From Bidens hawaiensis (lineage: Eukaryota; Streptophyta; Magnoliopsida; Asterales; Asteraceae), in NCBI GenBank assembly GCA_021521415.1, contig JAIQDT010000107.1, forward strand, positions 1 to 64,000: a stretch of 64,000 nt of DNA, read 5' to 3'. The notes beneath the pieces are model-generated. The model worked only from the letters and a program-made list of their open reading frames with translations. It ran no database searches and was not told the DNA's origin. How positions within the stretch are numbered: position 1 is the stretch's first letter; every line of letters begins with the position of its first letter. Positions 11,405-20,668 of the stretch are shown in pieces. A program made the position numbers and the translations under genes.

Positions 11405-11660
11405 CATTCGTTAGGAATCACTCTGATTCGTTACAATAAGATAACGAATCAGGCAATTTGCTATCAAGTAAATATCTTAACGAACTGAACATAGCGAATT
11501 ACTATTTAATTTTAATGAACTAAACTCTAGTTCGTTATATTTTAAGCGAATCCAAATCTGATTCGTGTAACATCTTATTCGCTTAGCTAGTTCGTGTAAA
11601 ATCTTAACGAATTGGACACGAAACAGTTCCAATTCGCTAAGACTAACGAATGGTCATAAT
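11405..11660. repeat. Cluster of CGAATC/GATTCG motifs (1)
   Basis: About a dozen copies of GATTCGTTA, AGTTCGTTA, TAACGAATC or TAGCGAATT variants in both orientations within ~255 bp, next to ORF3 of C. Confidence 0.75.
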
Positions 11661-12274
11661 TAAAACTTGTTCTTTGACTTAACAAAGTCAAGGTCAAAAT
11701 TAGGATGAACACAGATAGTCAACCAGATAAACCCGGGAACCATTAGGCCATAACTATCGTCGAATCATCGCAATAATGAGCTTGGTTTACTCGGAATTAC
11801 ATTCGTAATCGAAGATGAATGAGATTAATACTCAAAATCTCTAAGTACATAGGTTAGACGAACCTACAGTAAACCCAATAACACAAAACAATAATTAACC
11901 CGGTAAACAACAATCAAATCATGAATGAAGCCCACCAAGGGTATCGGAATATGATTCCGATCATAATTACATCAAAATCATACAGTTCTGAACATAAATT
12001 ATACACAAATGGATTTCAAACCATCGGAAACCCTTAAACTCTTAAAAGTTTATAATTTAACTATCAATTCGTAGCCATTTTTGACGAAAATTATATCGCC
12101 ATGATCGGCTATACCTTAGACACTTAAATATATCCTTGAAATATCCAAACAAGAAAGTCGAGATTTCAGAGAAAATTTGAACAGGGTTTCTTAAAGATGA
12201 AGGAAGAAGGCGAACAGTGGAAGGCTGTTCGTTTTCTTGTCTTATATAACATTGCACGCAACCCGAGGTACAAC

Positions 12275-12545
12275 TTGTACGAATCAGACGATTCGTTTAA
12301 ATTAAAGTTAATGAATTAGCCCATTCGCTAACTCAATTCGTTACCTTATGTTGGCGAATCACTAATTGATTCGTTAAATTAAAGTAGCGAATCAAGACAT
12401 GATTCGTGACACGATTCGTTACACGATTCGTTAAATATGTATAACGAAGGGATGATTCGTTACAGAGTGCGGAAGCGAATTAGGTTAGCGAACCCGAAGC
12501 TAGTTCGCTAAAGAATCACCTAGTTCGTTGTCCATAAATAACGAA
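12275..12545. repeat. Cluster of CGAATC/GATTCG motifs (2)
   Basis: Roughly seventeen copies of the same motif family, mixed orientation, including three near-adjacent GATTCGT(T/G)A copies around 12400-12435. Confidence 0.75.
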
Positions 12546-13934
12546 CTAGTTTTTAACGAAACAAAAACTGTTATTTAATTTTAAAGAAATAATTAAATGA
12601 ATTAATTAAATAAGGTAGGTTATCAAGAGACCTTTTATCCCGACAACCAAATACTTTAAAAAAAAAACGTTTCAGTTTTCCAAAACATAACTTAAAATTA
12701 GTTAAGTATTTTGTACAAAGAAGACGAAAATATTTTTGGAATTTTTGTAAAAATATTTAAAGAATGTATTTACAAAAGAATATCCGTTCCTTTAAAAATA
12801 AACAATCTTTTTGAGTTTTTTTTTTCTTTTTTTTTTAAATGATTTATCAAACGAAATATATTTTTGTATTTTTGTTGAGTTTGAGCAGAGAATCATATTG
12901 ACTAAATTGCCCTTCCATCACAGTTTTATATTTCAGCGATATTATGACTGGCGATAAGTCGGTCATTGGTATTGTTATCCACATAAATCTAATAACACAC
13001 ATTCAAGTATTTTTGTGATATGATTAAATTGTTCAATTAAAGCACAGAATATCAGAAACTATCAGCCTCTAATCTCGGTTCAAGCTTAATTTGATTTTTG
13101 CCAAATCACCCCAACTTGACTTAAACCATTATATTGTTGATCAAAATATTTGATACCAATTTCGAAATTTTGAGCAATGCATCAAGTTTCCTTTACTGTG
13201 AGTGAGTATGCACGAGTCCATCTGTCAGCTTACATACATTGTATCCCCTGGGGTCCGTTTCTTATTGGTATTAAGACGCACGCAAGGGAGGAACAATTGT
13301 ATGACTAACATCGGATTTTGATCAAGCCAGTAATTTAAATTGTACGAAGTACATCGGTGATCAAGTTTAATGACTTTGGGTTTGCTCTAGAAAGCGAGTG
13401 AAATATTCATGCTTATGAATACCCAGACGGTTAAGCCGCATAAAGACTCACAATGTCCAGAATCTTAACGCTTGTTATTTGCTTTATTTTATTTTTGGGT
13501 GATCAACAAATATAAGGCTTGAGTATGACTGGTTTTTACATTTCTGCCATCCTCACCAAGACTTTTTCTAGAGACTAACACCCCTTTCAATTTGGCATTT
13601 CTTTATGTTTATATCACATACTTTACTCTACTGGGTTGATTTAAAATCTACCAATTCACCAATGCAATTAAGCACACAGTCTTTTAAGCTTACTTTTTGC
13701 TGAATTTGGGGTCAAGATAATCAATGTACTATCATGTTCTCTTTTTGCTCCAAAAACTCAAAATTTTGAGGAGCATAAAATAAAGAAAAGATAAATTTAA
13801 TCGCCCCAGTTAACTTAAATTTATAAATAAATGGCTAACCATCAATTCACAAGTGAATAATAGGACCAAGACATGCAAGCATGCTTCACAAACTTAAATA
13901 ACCGACATAATTTTCAGCGAGAAAATAATCTAAA

Positions 13935-14230
13935 AATCTTTTTGGTTTTTCTCTATACAAACTTTAAAAACACAATATTTTTGTCTTTTTCAAATTTCTT
14001 ATAAACAAAATAACTTTCACAATCTTTTTGGATTTTCGGATTTTTCTGTACAAAACATAAATCACATTCTTTTTGGTTTTTCAAAAAAATTTAAAATGTT
14101 TTTGGTTTTTCTAAATATTTAAACGAAAAACATTAAAGAACAGAAATCACAATCTTTTTGAATTTTGAATTTTTAATGTTTTTGGATTTTATCTAAACAA
14201 TCGAAAAACACACTCTTTTTGTATTTTCTA
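13935..14230. repeat. Degenerate CTTTTTGGNTTTTC repeat
   Basis: Eight or so imperfect copies of AATCTTTTTGGATTTTC or AATGTTTTTGGTTTTTC, spaced 30-50 bp, lie just downstream of pol of element C (minus-strand sense). Confidence 0.65.
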
Positions 14231-14293
14231 GATTTTCACCCCCCAAAACCAAAATAAATTTTAAAAGAAAAATATGACAGAAAATAAAGATAA

Positions 14294-14978
14294 TCATCCT
14301 TGTTTAAGGATATCAACGAGAGTCTTCAATCCGTTTAAATCAAGCAAAAATTTAAAACTTGTTTTGTCAAAAGCTTTAGTAAACAGATCGGCTTTCTGAA
14401 AATCAGTATGTACTTTCTCAAGATAGATTAATTTCTTTTCATAGCAATCCCGTATAAAATGATATCGAATGTCGATATGTTTCGTTTTAGAATGTTGTAC
14501 GGGATTCTTGGTGATACTAATAGCAGCAGAATTATCAATCAAAATAGGAGTAGTAAGAAACTTCAAACCGTAGCCCCGAAGATGTTGTTGTATCCACAAA
14601 ACCTGGGAATAGCAATTCGAGGCTGCAACATACTCAGCTTCGGCGGTTGAAGTGGAGACCGTTGTCTGCTTCTTACACTGCCAGGAAGCAAGCCGGTTTC
14701 CTAAAAATTGACATCCCGCAGTCGTTGATTTGAAATTGATCTTGCATCCTCCATAATCTGAGTCTGAGTAAGCAGTAAAATCGAAAGTATCATCCTTGGG
14801 GTACCACAACCCGATGTCTGGATTTCCCCTCAAATACTGAAGAATTCTCTTGACTGCAGCTAGGTGAGTCACTCGTGGAGTTGCTTGAAACCTAGCACAA
14901 AGACAAACAGCAAACATAATATCAGGGCGAGAAGCCGTTAAATACATTTAAGAACCAATCATGGCACGATAGAGGGTA
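14294..14978 (-). pseudogene. RNase H domain, end of pol of element C
   Basis: The 217-codon frame carries the copia RNase H: LTASRPDIMFAV at the start, AYSDSDYGGC near residue 58, STAEAEYVAAS near 100, NPVQHSKTKHIDIRYHFIRD near 150 and a terminal FTKAFDK. Upstream (14950-14978) the frame continues into YRAMIGS but with a TAA in place of a sense codon just before MYL, a nonsense mutation. The left piece of the same protein ends at 28956, so pol was intact across this point before element B inserted. Downstream it runs to TGA at the spacer. Confidence 0.9.
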
Positions 14979-15345
14979 TGTTGGTGCATGTTTTGTGACC
15001 GTCGCTATGCAATTCTGTTCAGCCGAAACAAAGTACGAAGTTGTAACAACTTCGCCTACTGGCCCAAGCCCAAGCCCGTGAAGTTGTGATTATATATATC
15101 GGCTGTGTCTTGTTTAGGTTGGTAATCCAGAAATTAGTGTGTGTTTTGATTAGTTTGTTTGTTTAGAGAGAGTAAGAGACAAGGAGAGTCGTGTGAGACG
15201 ACCCGAGAAGAAGATATTCTTTATTCCTGCTTGGAAAGGCGAAGCGAGGAAATATCAGCGAGTAGTCACAGTCTGTGTAAGAGAGGGAGTGCATGCATGA
15301 AGATTACAAGACAAGTGCTTAAAGATAAAGATATGAATCTACTGC

Positions 15346-15357
15346 CAAGGGGGAGTC
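15346..15357 (+). other. Polypurine-tract-like sequence inside element B
   Basis: AAGGGGGAGTC followed at once by TGTTGGTGCAT, the same bases that open element B at 14979. Confidence 0.6.
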
Positions 15358-17227
15358 TGTTGGTGCATAATGTCAGTAGTTCATAGTCTAGTGTCTGTAA
15401 TCCAGTCTGTAATGTTAATTGTGTTTTGTTTATGTTTAAGCGAAGTTACTGACAAGTTCGCTTATCAGGCGAACTTGTTAGTCAAGCGAAGTTAGCAACA
15501 ACTTCGCCTGAACATATAAGGCGAAGTTGTCGTGTATTTATACGCTAGGTCTCGGCTTGTTTAGAGTTTTTTGAAGGTAATCGTATACAGACGTGTGTGA
15601 GTTGAAAGACGTGAGAACCAGAGAGTATTGAGTCTGTATTCAGTGATTATATCACGTGTTTCGGTTATAATATAACGTGTGTTCGTTTATTCGTATCGTG
15701 TGTTTGTTTGATTCGTGTTCTACGCTCGTAACAACCTACGCAGGGATTCCGTGTAACGATTCCGGCAACTCCAGGTATACCCTAGCCGGAATATACTATT
15801 TACGTGTTATTTAATATTGATTATATGAATTATAGCACATTGATACGAATATATATGGTTCACAGTATGAATCATACTCAATTATATAGTGAATCGTATT
15901 AGAATTACAATTAATCATTGATCGGTTATTGAAACCCGAACGAATCGGGAATTACATTATAGACGAAATATATAATGTTTAGTGATATTTACGAAGTATT
16001 AATGCTTCGGGATAGGTGAATTATAGCACAGAAAAAGGATTTCGATTTAATGGTACGTCGGTACGCTAAACGAAACCTTTAACACCAAACCAAGCAAGAG
16101 ACGATCAATCAAGCCGTAAAAGATGCGTAACTATTAATAAAATGAGGTTTTAATGTCATGGGTTAAGTTTTTAAAGTTTTTAAATCAGTTTCATGTAAAT
16201 TTTGTTTTAACCCGAAAAACGACCATTTTATGCTCGTTTTAAGCCGAATTACGAGTTTAAACGAGAAACGAACTGAACCAGATTATCCACAACATTATCC
16301 GGATTGTGTAATCCAAATGTGTGGACAATATTTGAGATGTGGGCCCCCCCACACACCACACAAAGGGCCGGCCACCCCCCCACCCCATTTACACATTTCA
16401 TTTTTTCTTTTTACTTCACAAAATCTCACAACTCTCTCAAAACTCTCCCAATTTTCCAAGTAATCATCAAATCCATCCTCTCTAATCAAGAACACAAGGT
16501 ATAAACATGTTATAATACATGATCTTTGGTGTTGATTTCTTTATTTTTAGTTGTTTTGCAAGAACAAGAGGTTCCAAGTGAAATATGGGTGAAAACCCGA
16601 GATGGAACCGGTTCTCGTGTGATCAAGGGATGTATACAAGTTATACAAAGGATCTTGATCCAAGTAATTAGTTAAAAGTGTTTAGAATGAATTTTTACGG
16701 TCAAAATCGTTGTTTTGATGTTTTAACCGACACTAGGAAAGAAATGGCTTGATTGTGGGTATAGTTTGCTTGGTGTGGTGTTGATGTGCTTGTAAGTGTT
16801 GTATCTAGCGCCTAGCAAAGGCTAGAAACCGAGATCCTTGCGATCTAAAGCTAGAAAACACAAAATAGTTCGGTTTTCGTGTGTTTATGAAAAATGGACA
16901 GATTTACGTGTGCTTAGAGTCGGGTCACGAAATTTCACAGAGATGATCTACACATGAAAATATGAGATCTGTGAATTTTTGGTAATTTTTGGATAAAAGA
17001 TGAATATTTGGTGAATTTAATGCTCGGTTTTGGCCAAAAATAGTGAAAAATAGCAAAACATGATGAAAAATTCTGGAAAATTTAAGATAAGCTTTTTATA
17101 ACATATAAAAGTCACCCACAAAATTTGAGCTCAGTTGGAAAAGCCTAAGTAGGCTTTTTGGTGAAACGAGTTCTAGGGCTTTCTAGCTCGGTTTTGGGTG
17201 AAAATGGCTTGAAAAATAAGTTTTAAA

Positions 17228-17690
17228 TTCTGGAAAAATTCCAGGAAGTTATGAGGATGATAGAGATCATCCCAGAAAAATTTGGGATTTTTCTAAAGTG
17301 TTTTGGTATTTTTTACATATTTAGTGTTTTAATAAGATTTAAAAATAGATAAATAAATGTAAATATAGGAAAATAAATCTGGAAATATTCCAGAAGGTTA
17401 TGAGGATGATAGAGATCATCCCAGAAAAATTTGGGATTTTTCTAAAGTGTTTTGGTATTTTTGATATATTTAGTATTTTAATGAGATTCAAAAATAGATA
17501 AATAGATGTAAATATAGGAAAATAAATCTGGAAAAATTCCAGAAAGTTATGAGGATAATAGAGATCATCCCAGAAAAATATGGGATTTTTCTAAAGTGTT
17601 TTGGTATTTTTGATATATTTAGTATTTTAATGAGATTTAAAGATAGATAAATAAATGTAAATATAAGAAAATAAATCTGGAAAATTTTTA
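17228..17690. repeat. Three tandem ~149-bp units, 5' LTR of A
   Basis: Each unit starts TCTGGAAAAATTCCAG and contains GGATGATAGAGATCATCC, a 7-bp-arm hairpin, then CCCAGAAAAATTTGGG. Units start near 17229, 17379 and 17527. In the third unit the hairpin arm is mutated (GGATAATAGAGATCATCC). Confidence 0.85.
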
Positions 17691-17894
17691 CAAAAATTCC
17701 TTACTGTCAAATTAAGTCTTGTGCAAAATTTCAAGACCCGAGACTAATCGGGTAATTATTTGTGCTAAAAAGAACATAAAAACAAGTTTTTAAGGCTTAA
17801 AACGTGTAAACCGGCAAAGTTCGCATAAGCGAGCTGACTGGTACATGAAAACCCTAAAAATGGACTATTTCATAAATCTAAGTAAATTAAGTAA

Positions 17895-17930
17895 AAATAA
17901 ATCATCCGAAAATAATTCGGATGATTTGGG
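17895..17930. repeat. Hairpin with 12-bp perfect arms, LTR of A
   Basis: AAATCATCCGAA and TTCGGATGATTT are separated by AATAA. The same hairpin is present in the 3' LTR at about 27550-27580. Confidence 0.85.
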
Positions 17931-18413
17931 TAATTTTACCCGATTTTACCGTTTTCGGCACCGAAATACCGGAAATGGGCCCCACGGCCAAACGGGGTGT
18001 CAAACCGAGCTATAATTTCATCACCTTAACTAAATTGACTGTCAAACTCTAAGCAATGTCAATCTGAGTCCTTAGAAGTGTCACGGGGTTAACATTGTCC
18101 CCGAATCGAGTACAGTACTGGGTTAACAATGTTCCCAGATGTACCGATTGATATGTATTTAAGTTATGGGAATTATATAGTAACGACTAGATATTATATT
18201 ACAGATCCAGGCACGTAGCTGTTCCTTATATTACTCACCGACTCACAAAAAGGTGAGTTTTCACGAGCCCCTTTTAATGAATTGTTTTAATTATATTTTC
18301 CCGGGGCGGAAAACATGTCTTATTTAAAGTATTTAAGTACATACCGATCGTATGGAAATACTTGTACATATATATATATATGGACTGATGCATAGAATAT
18401 ATAAAATGTTTAT

Positions 18414-18943
18414 AATGTGTTATTGTTCTGGGGTAACATAGTTCCCAGGGGTTATTATTGTTCTGGGGTAACATAGTTCCCAGGTGTTATTATTGTTCTG
18501 GGGTAACATAGTTCCCAGGGGTTATTGTTGTTCTGGGGTAACATAGTTCCCAGGGGTTATTATTGTTCTGGGGTAACATAGTTCCCAGGGGTTATTATTA
18601 TTCTGGGGTAACATAGTTCCCAGGGGTTGTTATTGTTCTGGGGTAACATAGTTCCCAGGGGTTGTTATTGTTCTGGGGTAACATAGTTCCCAGGGGTTGT
18701 TATTGTTCTGGGGTAACATAGTTCCCAGGGGTTATTATTGTTCTGGGGTAACATAGTTCCCAGGGGTTATTGTTGTTCTGGGGTAACATAGTTCCCAGGG
18801 GTTATTATTATTCTGGGGTAACATAGTTCCCAGGGGTTGTTATTGTTCTGGGGTAACATAGTTCCCAGGGGTTATTATTGTTCTGGGGTAACATAGTTCC
18901 CAGAAAGTTATTGGAAATGTTCTGGGGTAACATAGTTCCCAGC
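18414..18943. repeat. 35-bp minisatellite in the 5' LTR of A, 15 core copies
   Basis: The core CTGGGGTAACATAGTTCCCAG recurs 15 times, 14 of them in strict 35-bp register with a GGTTATTATTGTT-type spacer. The core can fold as CTGGG/CCCAG plus AAC/GTT around ATA. Related single copies upstream are CTGGGTTAACAATGTTCCCAG (about 18117) and CGGGGTTAACATTGTCCCCG (about 18083), where the arms change on both sides and stay paired. Confidence 0.93.
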
Positions 18944-19320
18944 ATGATTATATTGTTAATAAATGATTATTAAAATGATTTGTCAGTGTTTATTTAAATT
19001 AGTGAAACTCACCAACTATTCGTAGTTGACCCGTTTTCTTTACATGTTTTCTAGGTATGCCCAAGTTGGATTGATTGATGTGTGCTTAACTATCTGTGCT
19101 ACCTGTTGGAAGCTTGCTGCTCTTTGTTTTGTAATGAATTTATTAACGTCTTATCGGTAAAATATGTGTGTATCACCTAGACAGTAATGAATCTCGCAAC
19201 AATGTAATATGTTATAAATTAATGTAGTGGTATTTTCTTTATAAGCAATGCTGTTGATATCAGATGTGTCTGTTGCATCCCGTGTACGTTTCCGCTGCGG
19301 TTACGGGGTGTTACAGAACT

Positions 19321-19333
19321 TGGTATCAGAGCC
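19321..19333 (+). other. Primer-binding site of element A
   Basis: TGGTATCAGAGCC starts 5 bases after the LTR end and matches the 3' end of initiator-Met tRNA, the usual primer for these families. Confidence 0.9.
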
Positions 19334-19542
19334 ATTGGTTATAAAGAATTAGGATGTCTGAAAAAGATACCTAAAATATAACCAGTAGCTCAAGTATTAT
19401 AGGATCTGAATATCAACTAATAATATATTGTGACGAGATCGGGATGAACTTGGATGGACAAGTGGGTTATTATGGTCCGGAACATAATAACAGACTTGTC
19501 TGCACGAGGAAATTCAGGGGAAGTCACGGGGGACTTAAATAG

Positions 19543-19669
19543 GTAAAATTGGCAACATATGTGTAAATATATGATAATATTATTATGTGGTAAAGTTGTA
19601 TAAATATGTGTTAATTTAATTATGAATTACACTACGAAAAGGACTATATGTTTGTTAACTTGTGTGCAG
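19543..19669 (+). promoter_or_regulatory. Possible leader intron before the extra ORF of A
   Basis: AATAG followed by GTAAAATT at 19543 looks like a donor, and TTGTGTGCAG ending at 19669 looks like an acceptor. The acceptor lies 5 bases before the ATG at 19675. At 127 bp the interval is an acceptable plant intron size. Prediction by eye only. Confidence 0.3.
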
Positions 19670-20301
19670 GTATAATGGCAAGAACACCTAGTGTGTCGAC
19701 GGAAGAGGACCCGGAAGAGGCTAGTTCCGGGGCCTCTGGAAGCCCAAGTGTAGCACCCAGCTCCGAGCCTTCGGAGGCTAGTCATAGTACTTCTAGACAG
19801 ACCACCCCAGCTAGGAGTGCTAGTGTACCCTTCCCTGCTAGGGTTACCAGGTCTCCTACCCCGCCCGCACCACAGACCACCCCGATTCCCCCCAGACACG
19901 GTCCCCGCCTCACGGCGCGGATCAGTGCCCCGTATGTTCCGCCCACTGTTACCCCACCCAGATCCACATACCACCGGGGCGAGTCTTCCCGCCCCCAACC
20001 CGAGCCTGCAACCCTACCTGTGTGGGGTCTGCCAAGGCAGGAGCGGGACTTGGCGGCTTGGCTACGTGTTCTCACCGAGCAGGTGAACGAGCACTCTGCC
20101 GCCCTGGTCGTGGGGGTACAGAGGCGGGCGTACCTCGGGGACAGCATACTGGACCACCAGTATGCTATTAACCAGTTAAAAAGGGAGTGCTCATACTCCC
20201 ACTGGTTGATCGACCAGATGGAAACCCGAATGCGGGTTATGATGGCGGTGCTGGTGGTGCTGGTGGCGGTGTTGGTGGGGTTGGTTTACCACCATGTGTA
20301 G
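19648..20301 (+). CDS. Extra ORF upstream of gag in element A (ORF0), tail-anchor-like protein
   Basis: 217 codons from the ATG at 19648, or 208 from the ATG at 19675, which follows a CAG acceptor-like site. I do not recognise it. Residues 10-125 are Pro/Ser/Thr-rich and lack order-promoting residues. Residues 130-192 look helical with heptad-like spacing (LAAWLRVLTEQV..., INQLKRE..., LIDQMETRM). The C-terminus (about 195-214, MMAVLVVLVAVLVGLVYHHV) is a single strongly hydrophobic segment, which reads as a tail anchor. GC content and codon use are richer than the flanking LTR, and the frame is intact over the full length in a young element, which supports real coding. It lies between PBS and gag, an unusual place for an additional gypsy gene. 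It could be a movement, membrane-targeting or envelope-like accessory; none is proven. Confidence 0.7.
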   Translation: MFVNLCAGIMARTPSVSTEEDPEEASSGASGSPSVAPSSEPSEASHSTSRQTTPARSASVPFPARVTRSPTPPAPQTTPIPPRHGPRLTARISAPYVPPTVTPPRSTYHRGESSRPQPEPATLPVWGLPRQERDLAAWLRVLTEQVNEHSAALVVGVQRRAYLGDSILDHQYAINQLKRECSYSHWLIDQMETRMRVMMAVLVVLVAVLVGLVYHHV

Positions 20302-20668
20302 ACGTGTTGGATGGTAGAATCTTGAACCGCTTTTTGATACTCCGTGTAAGTAGTTAGTGGTGATACTAACACGGAGTGAATCTTGTTTAGTTATAGTACA
20401 ACCACTGGCCCATAAGGGGTCTCTTGTAGGGCATATCATTATCGATACTTTTGGGTATCATTCAAGCACTGACCCATTGCGGGTTATGTCGAGGATGATA
20501 CCAACATAGGCCCTTTGTATTAAAACGTAGTTATGTAATGTTGACTGGAAGTATGTAAATTGATGTTTGTGTAATATGAATCAATGTTTACTAATGAATG
20601 AAGTATGTATTGTGTTTTATATTTTGAGATGGTATTGATTATATATATTTCTTTGATGATTGTGTAGA
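20302..20668 (+). mobile_element. Spacer between ORF0 and gag in A
   Basis: Non-coding, with two inverted repeats: ACTCCGTGT/ACACGGAGT (20339-20347 and 20369-20377) and GGTATCAT/ATGATACC (about 20454-20501). The last bases, TTTCTTTGATGATTGTGTAG directly before A-ATG of gag, again resemble a splice acceptor. Confidence 0.6.
20339..20377. repeat. Inverted repeat with 9-bp arms between ORF0 and gag
   Basis: ACTCCGTGT at 20339-20347 and its reverse complement at 20369-20377 with a 21-base loop. It is too far from any poly-T run to read as a terminator, and may fold in the genomic RNA. Confidence 0.7.

Larger units (their letters stand above)
11276..14293 (-). mobile_element. Element C spacer between pol and ORF3 (non-coding)
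   Basis: About 3 kb without a supported ORF. It contains two dense clusters of the GATTCGTTA/TAACGAATC-type motif in both orientations (about 11405-11660 and 12275-12545) and a degenerate repeat built on CAATCTTTTTGGATTTTC (13935-14230). The rest is AT-rich. Confidence 0.7.
15752..19315 (+). repeat. 5' LTR of element A
   Basis: 3564 bp. It contains a pyrimidine-rich block (16385-16490), three tandem ~149-bp units (17228-17690), a perfect 12-bp-arm hairpin (17898-17928 region), and a 35-bp minisatellite with 15 copies of the core (18414-18943). The 3' end has CCCGTG...CGGGGTG, the terminal stem-loop type shared with other gypsy LTRs here. Confidence 0.95.

Noticed and set aside
15159..15386. 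75-codon ORF in element B
   Set aside because: It runs through the PPT-like tract into an LTR start and has no domain; incidental.
16499..16550. Possible intron in the 5' LTR of A (AAG|GTATAAAC ... TTTTTAG)
   Set aside because: At 52 bp it is shorter than normal plant introns, and no coding context supports it.
18414..18943. Regular 35-bp repeat resembling a CRISPR array
   Set aside because: The spacers are nearly identical to each other, there are no cas genes, and it sits in both LTRs of a plant retrotransposon. It is a minisatellite.
19321..19333. tRNA-Met-like strings near LTRs
   Set aside because: They are 12-13-base primer-binding sites; no cloverleaf surrounds them.
19782..20147. 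Minus-strand ORFs of 121-123 codons at 19627-20147
   Set aside because: They are shadows of the GC-rich plus-strand ORF0; composition mirrors it and no motif is present.
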